Below, piece after piece: positions 57,727-64,000 of a stretch of DNA of 64,000 bases. This DNA comes from Sphingomonas pituitosa NBRC 102491. Lineage in GTDB: Bacteria > Pseudomonadota > Alphaproteobacteria > Sphingomonadales > Sphingomonadaceae. How positions within the stretch are numbered: position 1 is the stretch's first letter; each line of letters starts with the position of its first letter. The stretch spans positions 159,350-223,349 of the forward strand of contig NZ_BCYY01000006.1 of NCBI RefSeq assembly GCF_001598435.1, in the 5' to 3' direction. Made by a program: the position numbers and the translations under genes. The notes under the pieces were generated by a model that worked only from the letters and a program-made list of their open reading frames with translations, ran no database searches and had not been told where the DNA came from.

Positions 57727-58991
57727 TGCGGCTCGCGCCGGGAACCCCGATTGCGATCGGCTTGCGATTCGACGAGCACACCGGCGACCAACCGGTTGGT
57801 CGGGCAGTGATGGCGAACGGTCGCGCCATGTTGGAATGGGGCAGAGAGGTCCTGGCGTCCGGCACCGCCGTGTCCCCGCTGCTTTATTCCCTGGAACAAG
57901 GCCTTGTCGAAGCGCGCAGTCCTGCGTTCGACGGGTTGCATGGCTTCCTTGCCGACAGTCTACCCGATGGCTGGGGCGCGCTGCTAATGAAGCGCCGCGT
58001 CGAGCGTCTCGGTACGCGCTGGGAAACGCTCGATGCCGTCGATCGCCTTGCGCTTGTTGGCGAAAAGGGGCGCGGCGCGCTGGTGTTCGCACCGGCCACC
58101 ACACCTCCCGCTGAGGTAGCGGTGCTGGATCTGGACGCGCTCGCCGCGCAATCGCAGTCAATCCTGCTGGGGAATGATGCCAGCCTGGTCGACGTCCTTG
58201 CCCGACTTGGCGGTGCCTCGGGCGGCGCGCGACCGAAGGTGCATGTCGGCTTCGATGCCAACGGCGCGGTCAGCATCGACGAGGGCGAGAACGCGCCCGG
58301 CTTCGAAAGCTGGATCGTGAAGTTTCCCGCGTTGCTAGATCCCATCGATATCGGCCCCATCGAGCAGGCCTATGCTGAAATGGCGCGAGCGGCGGGTATC
58401 ACCATGGCCGAGAGCCGCCTGCTGCCGGCTCGCCATGGGCCCGGCTATTTCGCCACGCGCCGCTTCGACCGTCCCGGGAATGGCCGGCGTCTGCACATGC
58501 TCAGCCTCGCCGGTGCGGTCGAGGCGCCGCCGCATGTGCCGAGCCTCGACTATGACGGTTTCCTGCGGGCGACGCTCGCGATCACCCGCGACGTGCGCGA
58601 CGTGGAGGAAGCGTTCCGCCGTATGGTCTTCAACGTGCTGGCTTGTAATCGCGACGACCATACCCGCCAGCATGCCTTTCTGATGGACCAGACCGGGCGC
58701 TGGCGGCTGGCCCCGGCCTATGACCTGACCTATTCGACCGGCCCGGGCGGCGAGCATTATCTCGCGGTTGCCGGCGAAGGGCGCCGACCGACGCGCGGGC
58801 ATGTCGACCGTATCGGCAGGATGCATGGCATTGCCGAGCGCCGGATCGGGGAGATCGTCGACGCGGTGGATGGTGCAGTATCGGACTGGCCACGCTTCGC
58901 CGGCGAAGCCGGTGTCGGTGCGTCGCACGCGGAAATCGCTGAGCGCTTGCGCGAGGTGCGCAGCAGGTTCGTGGATACCAAAGCCGCCTGA
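57726..58991 (+). CDS. hipA: HipA-family serine/threonine kinase toxin
   Basis: 421 residues. N-terminal subdomain: VGRAVMANGRAMLEWGREVL, HGFLADSLPDGWGALLMKRR. P-loop-like GGASGGARPKVHVGF. Kinase motifs sit at family positions: VLACNRDDHTRQHAFLM with catalytic Asp near 310, and LAPAYDLTYS with the metal-binding Asp at 333 (E. coli HipA uses 309 and 332). The family phosphorylates aminoacyl-tRNA synthetases and induces dormancy. The activity of this one is untested. Next to the integrase remnant, it may be cargo of an old mobile element. Confidence 0.9.
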   Translation: MRLAPGTPIAIGLRFDEHTGDQPVGRAVMANGRAMLEWGREVLASGTAVSPLLYSLEQGLVEARSPAFDGLHGFLADSLPDGWGALLMKRRVERLGTRWETLDAVDRLALVGEKGRGALVFAPATTPPAEVAVLDLDALAAQSQSILLGNDASLVDVLARLGGASGGARPKVHVGFDANGAVSIDEGENAPGFESWIVKFPALLDPIDIGPIEQAYAEMARAAGITMAESRLLPARHGPGYFATRRFDRPGNGRRLHMLSLAGAVEAPPHVPSLDYDGFLRATLAITRDVRDVEEAFRRMVFNVLACNRDDHTRQHAFLMDQTGRWRLAPAYDLTYSTGPGGEHYLAVAGEGRRPTRGHVDRIGRMHGIAERRIGEIVDAVDGAVSDWPRFAGEAGVGASHAEIAERLREVRSRFVDTKAA

Positions 58992-59018
58992 TTGCGGGCA
59001 TGCGCGGCGCGCGCAAAA

Positions 59019-60386
59019 TCAAGCAACGGGCAACAACAGGTTCGCAGCAGTGCCGCCGCCGCGCGCTTCACCCAACGAAAAGTCGCCGCCCCACTGGATC
59101 GCGAAATCCCGGACGATGCTGAGGCCCAGCCCCGCCCCGCCCGTTTCGCGGTTCCGTGACGTTTCGCCCCGCTCAAACGGCAGCAGCAGGCGTTCGCGAT
59201 CTGCGGCGGGAACGCCCGGCCCTGCGTCCGTCACCGAGATGAGCACCCGATCCTCGATCCGCTGTACGCCGATCTCCCCGCCGTCGGCATAGTCGACCGC
59301 GTTCCGAAGCAGGTTCTCGATGGCGCGGCGGAAGGCAGGTTCGGGCGCGCAGATGCGAGCCTCGTCGCCAGGCAACAGCCGTATCGCCGCGGTGCGTTCG
59401 TTCAGTGCCTCCACAATAGCATGCAGCTGCGCGCGCACATCCAGCACTTCAGGCGGTGCCGCTGCATCGCGTGCGAATGCCAGGACCTCGCCGATCATTC
59501 CTTGCATCCGCTCGACATCGGCGACCATCCGGCCGCGCTGGGGCTCGGGCGTACTCTCGATCCGGAGCCGCAGCCCGGTCAGCGGCGTGCGCAGGTCGTG
59601 CGCGATCGCGGTGAGCATCCGTGCCCGCTCGGCCGCCTCCGCCGCAAGCCGCGCCTGCATCGCGGCGATCGCCGCCGCGGCTTCGCGCAGCTCGCGCGGT
59701 CCCTCCTCCGGCATGCGCACTGCGCCACCGGAGTCGAGCGCATCGGCGAGGGTCCGGAACGGCCGGGTCAGGCGGCGCGCGAAGATCCAGGCGATCGGTG
59801 CCAGCAGCATCAGGCTGACGGCCAGGGCGATGAGGATGTTCACCTGCCACCGCGCGAAGAGCGGCCGAGCAGGTGCGACGCTCAGCCATCGACCATCCGA
59901 CTGCCGCACGCTTGCCGTGAAGGCGGGCACCGGCAGCCCGATCATGGCATTGCGTATCGCGCTGCTCACCGTGCCGGGCGACACCATTTCGAACCGTCCG
60001 CGCCCCCGCTGCACCAGCACGAAAGACGGGGGAGCATCGGTCTTGTCGGCCCGCAATACGGTCCCCACGACGGTCGCGGCCTTGTCGCTCAGCGGCTTCG
60101 CGCCGGACGATACGACCCGAACATCGCCGATAGGCCGCCGCAGCTCAGACGCGATGATCGCTTCCAGCACCGCCGTGCGCGGCCCGGGCAGCGGCTCGGC
60201 GACAATCCGGCGCTCGAAGCCCGGCATCGGTTTGCGGAGCGCGGCGATCGCCTCGGCGGCACTGACGCGGACGGCCGGGGGCTGTGGTGCCAGAAGAACG
60301 ATGGCCGCGGTGGTCGCCACGCTCAGCGTCGCCACGGCCACGCCGAAGCCGCCGATCGCGACGAGCGCGCTGGGCGCCCGCTTCAC
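59019..60386 (-). CDS. Sensor histidine kinase
   Basis: 455 residues. Membrane helix 1 (ALVAIGGFGVAVATLSVATT), a periplasmic sensor of ~145 residues, membrane helix 2 (VNILIALAVSLMLLAPIAWI), HAMP (RRLTRPFRTLADALDSGG), and HisKA with TAIAHDLRTPLTGLRLRIES (phospho-His 263). The HATPase has AIENLLRNAVDYADGGEIGV, DAGPGVPAADRERLLLPFER and GGAGLGLSIVRDFA. The ATG overlaps the stop of the response regulator (ATGA). The stimulus is unknown. The gene divergent to the pair is a TBDR, so envelope or nutrient sensing is plausible. Confidence 0.93.
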   Translation of the reverse strand: MKRAPSALVAIGGFGVAVATLSVATTAAIVLLAPQPPAVRVSAAEAIAALRKPMPGFERRIVAEPLPGPRTAVLEAIIASELRRPIGDVRVVSSGAKPLSDKAATVVGTVLRADKTDAPPSFVLVQRGRGRFEMVSPGTVSSAIRNAMIGLPVPAFTASVRQSDGRWLSVAPARPLFARWQVNILIALAVSLMLLAPIAWIFARRLTRPFRTLADALDSGGAVRMPEEGPRELREAAAAIAAMQARLAAEAAERARMLTAIAHDLRTPLTGLRLRIESTPEPQRGRMVADVERMQGMIGEVLAFARDAAAPPEVLDVRAQLHAIVEALNERTAAIRLLPGDEARICAPEPAFRRAIENLLRNAVDYADGGEIGVQRIEDRVLISVTDAGPGVPAADRERLLLPFERGETSRNRETGGAGLGLSIVRDFAIQWGGDFSLGEARGGGTAANLLLPVA

Positions 60387-61105
60387 GCCGCCCGCACCGT
60401 CGGCAGGAAGCGATATCCGACGCCGCGCACCGTCTCGATCACCGGCATCGGGTCCGCCTCGGCAAGCTTGCGGCGCAAGCGGCTGACCGCCACGTCGATA
60501 GCGCGGTCATAGGAGGCCGCGTCCATGCCCCGCGCCAGATCGAGCAGGGCATCGCGCGTCAGGATGCGGCCAGGGCGCTGGACGAACGCGGCGAGGAGCG
60601 CATGTTCGCCCTCGCTGAGCGGCACGGCTCGCCCGGCAGGATCGCGTAGCCGCCGCTCCTCCAGATCGAGCCACCATCCGGCGAACGTCACGCCGCCGCG
60701 GGCGGGGCGCTGCTCGTCCCCTGCCCGCGACGGCCGCCGCAGCAGCGCCCGTACCCGCGCGAGCAGCTCCCGCGGCTCGAAGGGTTTGGTCAGATAGTCC
60801 CAGGCGCCGACTTCCAGGCCGACGATCCGGTCGGTAACGGCGTCGAGCGCGCTGAGCATCAGGATCGGCGTGCGTGCGCTCGACAGGCGGCGACAGAGCG
60901 AGAGCCCGTCCTCGCCGGGCATCATCACGTCCAGCACGATCAGATCCGCAGGCGCTCCGGCGAGTTCGCGGTCGCAGGCCGCTGCATTCGCGGCGGTCCG
61001 CACGGCATAGCCATGGCCGCTCAGGAAATCGGCGAGCGCATCGCGGATACTGGCATCGTCGTCGACGATCAGGACCGTGTTCGTGGCAATCACCTCTGCG
61101 TGCAT
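60383..61105 (-). CDS. OmpR-family response regulator
   Basis: 240 residues. Receiver: TVLIVDDDASIRDALADFLS, DLIVLDVMMPGEDG with phospho-acceptor Asp59, and the Lys of WDYLTKPFEPRELLAR. The winged-helix output domain has RAVPLSEGEHALLAAFVQRP, ILTRDALLDLARG and AIDVAVSRLRRKLAEAD then ETVRGVGYRFLP. It is the first gene of the two-component operon. The direct repeats between its start and the divergent TBDR are candidate binding sites. Confidence 0.93.
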   Translation of the reverse strand: MHAEVIATNTVLIVDDDASIRDALADFLSGHGYAVRTAANAAACDRELAGAPADLIVLDVMMPGEDGLSLCRRLSSARTPILMLSALDAVTDRIVGLEVGAWDYLTKPFEPRELLARVRALLRRPSRAGDEQRPARGGVTFAGWWLDLEERRLRDPAGRAVPLSEGEHALLAAFVQRPGRILTRDALLDLARGMDAASYDRAIDVAVSRLRRKLAEADPMPVIETVRGVGYRFLPTVRAA

Positions 61106-61113
61106 GCACAATG

Positions 61114-61133
61114 TGTAGCAGCCCATTGTAGCA
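61114..61133 (+). promoter_or_regulatory. Direct repeats, candidate response-regulator site
   Basis: TGTAGCA occurs at 61114-61120 and 61127-61133, a period of 13 bases, followed by TTTGCGTAACA. It lies in the 117-base gap between the divergent response regulator and TBDR genes, a typical setting for an OmpR-type binding site. Confidence 0.4.
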
Positions 61134-61222
61134 TTTGCGTAACAGCGGGCGCTACCGAGCAGGCATCCCCTGGCTACGCCCTTCTGCTGCAACGCCTTCG
61201 AACACAGGTTCGGGAGGTGTGC

Positions 61223-63757
61223 ATGGGGCGGACGATCAGAAGGCTTGTCGGGGTGATAAGCGGTATCGTCCCGGCAGTGATAGAGGCGCAGCAGGTGGCA
61301 CCGTCAGCGGGAGGGGCCAAGTCCGAGGCGGCGGCATCCCAGTCCTCCCCGGCGACGCAGCCCGTCGAAGCCCCTAAGCCGGGGCAGAACAGCCCTGCCC
61401 ATGTCCAGTTTCGGGGCGTGGACGGCAAGCCGCTGCCGCCGGAGATCCAGCGCAAGCTGGAGGAGCAGCTGCGCAACAACCCGTCCGCGCTTCTGGGGAA
61501 CCGGAGCGCACAGCAGCAGAGCGGCACGGGAGGCGATATTCTGGTCACAACCCGCCGCGCGCGCGGTGCCGTGGTTGGCGACGTGCTTCCGGAACGAACG
61601 TTCGGCCCGCTCGACGTCCGCGCGCTCGGCGCGGACAATATCGGTGCGCTGCTCGATATCCTCGGGCCCCAGCTGGCCAGCGTGCGTGGGCGGGGAGATG
61701 GCGGCCCGGTCGTCCTGCTGAACGGGCGGCGCGTATCCAGCCTTCTGGAAGTCGCGCGAATCCCCGCCGAGGCGATCGAACGGATGGAGGTGTTCCCGGA
61801 GGAACTGGCGCTTCGCTATGGCTACCGCGCCGACCAGAAGGTCCTGAACGTCGTCACGCTGGAGCGCTTCCGATCCCGGATCGGCCAGCTGAGCCTGCTG
61901 GCGCCGACCGAGGGCGGGCGGGAGAGCGGCACGGGCAAGGTCGACTATCTCGCGATCCGTGGCGATACGCGGCTTTCGCTGGGCGCGACCTACACCCGCG
62001 CCGCGTCGCTGCTGGAGAGCGAACGCGGCCTGCGGCAGTTTGCCGACACGCCCGAGCTCGGACGGTTTCGAACGCTGTTGCCCAGCAGCGATCAGGTCAC
62101 GCTGGAAAGCGTGGTGAGCGGGCAGCTTCCCGGCGACATTGCTGCGACGGTGAACGGCCGCTTCGAGGGAACGCGAACCGAGAGCCTGCTGGGTGCGATC
62201 GGCACTCGGTCGCTGCGCCGCCACAGCGACCGAGGCGTCGCCCATCTCGGCACGACGCTGGGCGGGCGCAGCGGCCCCTGGCTCTGGACCGTCACCGCCA
62301 GTCACGATCGGTCGACCAGCAACACCCGCACCGATCTGGGCGACGGCGCTGCAGGGCGGGAGCCGGCGCGGTCCACGGACGCGCGCACCACGGCGGACCT
62401 GCTGCTCAACGGGCCGATCGTGCAGCTGCCGGCGGGCCCCTTGTCGGCAAGCACGCACGCGGCCGTGGAGGTTTCGACGTTCGACAGTCGCTGGGGCCGC
62501 GGTGCGACTGCCGGGCACGTTTCTCCCTCGCGCCAACGCGGGGCAGCGCAGCTGGACCTCGATCTGCCCATCTTCCACCGCGGCGACAAGCACGGGGCGG
62601 TGCTCGGCAATCTCTCAGCCAATGTGAACCTCGCGCTGGAGCGGCTCTCCGATGCGGGGAGCCTGCGGAGCTTCGGCTATGGTCTACGCTGGAGCCCGTC
62701 CTCGGCCGTTGGTGTCGTCGTGTCCGTGGCCGACGAGCAGACCGCCCCGACCCTGGAGCAGCTGGGCGCCCCGCTGCTGGTGACGCCGAACGTCCGCACC
62801 TTCGACCTGGTTCGGCGGGAAGTCGTCGATGTCACGCGGACCTTCGGGGGCAATGCTGGCCTGCGCGCAGAGGATCGGCACATCGTCAAGCTGGGCGTGA
62901 CCCTCCGGCCTATCCCGCGGACCGATCTGACCTTGAACATCGACTATGTGGCGTCGCGCATCGACAGCCCGATCGCCGCCTTCCCCATCCTGACGCCGCA
63001 GCTCGAGGATGCGTTCCCGGACCGGTTCACGCGCGGCGCGGACGGGGTTTTGTCTGCGATCGACGGGCGGCCGTTGAACTTTGCCGATGCCCGGCAGAAG
63101 CAGCTGCGCTGGGGCGTCAACTTCGCCCGGCCGCTTGGCCCGGTTCCGGCCGGTCTGCAGAATGCCAGCGTACGGGTGTTCGGAAGCGAGGCGGAGGCGC
63201 GCCGCGCGTTCCCCGGCGCCGTGTTCGCCCAGCCCGATCCGGCGAGCGCCACGGCGCGGAGCGTCGGCAATCTCTCGAGCCGACTGTTCCTCAGCCTCTA
63301 TCACAACTGGTCCTTTGAAGACTCCATCCTCCCGCGGGCGGGCGTCCCTCGACTCGACTTGCTGGACGGCGGCGCGGTGGATGTGCGCGGCGGCCGCCGC
63401 CGGCACGAGGTCGAGTTCCAGGCTGCCGCCTTCAAGCATGGGCTCGGCGCCCGCATGACCGTCAACTGGCAGAGTGGGACGGAGATACGCGGATGGGGGA
63501 GCGCCCTAGGCGATCTGCACTTCGGCGACTACGCCGTCGTGAACCTCACCCTTTTCGCGAACCTTGCCGAGCGTCTGGGTGGCGCGCGGGCACCCAAATG
63601 GCTGAAAGGTGCGCGCGCCACCCTCGGTATCACCAATCTGTTCAACACGCGCCCGTCCGTCCGAGACCAGGCGGGTAACACGCCGCTCAGCTATCAGCCG
63701 GCGTATCTCGATCCGCTGGGACGGATGGTCAGCTTCACGCTGCGCAAGACGTTCTAG
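61223..63757 (+). CDS. Atypical TonB-dependent receptor-like outer-membrane protein
   Basis: 844 residues from the ATG at 61223 with GGGAGG six bases upstream. Signal-like start (IRRLVGVISGIVPAVIEAQ) then a Pro/Gln/Ala-rich stretch. A segment VQFRGVDGKPLPPEIQRKLE precedes a plug with DILVTTRRARGAVVGDVLPE, IGALLDILGPQLASVRGRGD, VVLLNGRRVSSLLEVARIPA and IERMEVFPEELALRYGYRAD. The usual VxGPxxxLYG is replaced by VFPEELALRYGY. The barrel ends VSFTLRKTF. It may be a specialised receptor controlled by the divergent two-component pair; the ligand is unknown. Confidence 0.8.
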   Translation: MGRTIRRLVGVISGIVPAVIEAQQVAPSAGGAKSEAAASQSSPATQPVEAPKPGQNSPAHVQFRGVDGKPLPPEIQRKLEEQLRNNPSALLGNRSAQQQSGTGGDILVTTRRARGAVVGDVLPERTFGPLDVRALGADNIGALLDILGPQLASVRGRGDGGPVVLLNGRRVSSLLEVARIPAEAIERMEVFPEELALRYGYRADQKVLNVVTLERFRSRIGQLSLLAPTEGGRESGTGKVDYLAIRGDTRLSLGATYTRAASLLESERGLRQFADTPELGRFRTLLPSSDQVTLESVVSGQLPGDIAATVNGRFEGTRTESLLGAIGTRSLRRHSDRGVAHLGTTLGGRSGPWLWTVTASHDRSTSNTRTDLGDGAAGREPARSTDARTTADLLLNGPIVQLPAGPLSASTHAAVEVSTFDSRWGRGATAGHVSPSRQRGAAQLDLDLPIFHRGDKHGAVLGNLSANVNLALERLSDAGSLRSFGYGLRWSPSSAVGVVVSVADEQTAPTLEQLGAPLLVTPNVRTFDLVRREVVDVTRTFGGNAGLRAEDRHIVKLGVTLRPIPRTDLTLNIDYVASRIDSPIAAFPILTPQLEDAFPDRFTRGADGVLSAIDGRPLNFADARQKQLRWGVNFARPLGPVPAGLQNASVRVFGSEAEARRAFPGAVFAQPDPASATARSVGNLSSRLFLSLYHNWSFEDSILPRAGVPRLDLLDGGAVDVRGGRRRHEVEFQAAAFKHGLGARMTVNWQSGTEIRGWGSALGDLHFGDYAVVNLTLFANLAERLGGARAPKWLKGARATLGITNLFNTRPSVRDQAGNTPLSYQPAYLDPLGRMVSFTLRKTF

Positions 63758-63868
63758 TCGATTGAATTTCCTACGGAAACATCTTCCCGCGTTCGACGTC
63801 GATCATGAACGTCACGGCCCTCGTCGGATGCTTACGGCTAAGCGAAAGCCGCGACGCGCATGCCCGGC
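63758..63868. other. Short gap between TBDR and CRISPR trailer
   Basis: About 110 bases without a gene, a clear terminator or another repeat. Confidence 0.4.
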
Positions 63869-64000
63869 CTATTCCTGCTCGAGCGTCGTAGCGGGGCGAC
63901 TCGAGGATGTCGCCCATCTCCGGTTGCTTGGCGAGTTTCGATCCACGCCCCCGCGTGGGGGGCGACTCGTTCTGCGCCGAGAGCAGCTCAACATAGTGGC
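63869..64000 (-). CRISPR. Trailer end of a CRISPR array with type I-C-like repeat (cut by right edge)
   Basis: A 32-base unit at 63935-63966 reads, on the minus strand, GTCGCCCC at its start, a palindromic centre CCACGCGGGGGCGTGG, and GGATCGAAAC at its end. This is the form of type I-C (Dvulg) repeats. To its left lies a 34-base unique stretch (63901-63934), then a degenerate 32-base unit (63869-63900) whose minus-strand beginning GTCGCCCCGC still matches. To its right are 34 unique bases up to the window end. Equal 34-base spacers and a decayed last repeat are what a trailer end looks like. The leader and cas genes should lie beyond the right edge. Only one intact repeat is visible. Confidence 0.75.

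Noticed and set aside
56463..59018. attR copy of the tRNA-Pro 3' end
   Set aside because: No repeat of the tRNA 3' end (TCGAATCCTCTCTCCCCGAC) was found downstream within the window.

Overview
The window looks like a chromosomal segment of a sphingomonad-type alphaproteobacterium. It is GC-rich and carries six TonB-dependent receptors (TBDRs; five complete, one cut by the left edge). It also has sphingomonad-style rpoB/rpoC, a PEP-CTERM protein, a proton-pump rhodopsin paired with a Blh retinal-forming enzyme, and many signal peptides ending AQ. The genus is inferred from this style of gene content, not from a marker comparison.

Layout. 1-6 kb: end of a TBDR, small accessory genes (frameshifted two-helix protein, DUF4279, zinc-ribbon membrane protein, DUF2384-like antitoxin fragment) among a degenerate repeat, then a large TBDR. 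6-9 kb: phosphate uptake (Pit) with a DUF47 partner that is in frame with a Nudix domain. 8.5-12 kb: rRNA modification genes (rluE, rlmJ), a rhodanese-GNAT pair and a divergent FtrA-type regulator. 13-14.5 kb: rplJ-rplL. 14.5-23 kb: a block of minus-strand envelope genes that separates rplJL from rpoB-rpoC (23.4-31.9 kb). 32-38.7 kb: PEP-CTERM protein, OprB porin, chemoreceptor, modABC. 38.8-45 kb: a glycosyltransferase and a sugar aminotransferase/flavoprotein fusion, divergent from a TBDR. 45-47 kb: L,D-transpeptidase and coiled-coil lipoprotein. 47.5-49.4 kb: rhodopsin-blh light-harvesting operon. 49.5-56.2 kb: lepA, a CsgG-like protein, a TBDR, and NadR-type kinase with PnuC. 56.4-59 kb: tRNA-Pro(CGG), a decayed integrase and hipBA, which together look like the remnant of an integrated element. 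59-63.8 kb: two-component system and a divergent unusual TBDR. The last ~130 bases hold the trailer end of a CRISPR array with a type I-C-like repeat.

Functional themes. Outer-membrane import dominates (TBDRs, OprB), with matching inner-membrane systems for phosphate, molybdate and nicotinamide riboside. The most interesting items are the CRISPR array end, the rhodopsin-Blh module, the aminotransferase-flavoprotein fusion with its glycosyltransferase, the hipBA locus with twin palindromic operators, the Nudix-DUF47 in-frame arrangement, and the splitting of the rplJL-rpoBC cluster. All family calls are made by eye from translated sequence; no database search was run.
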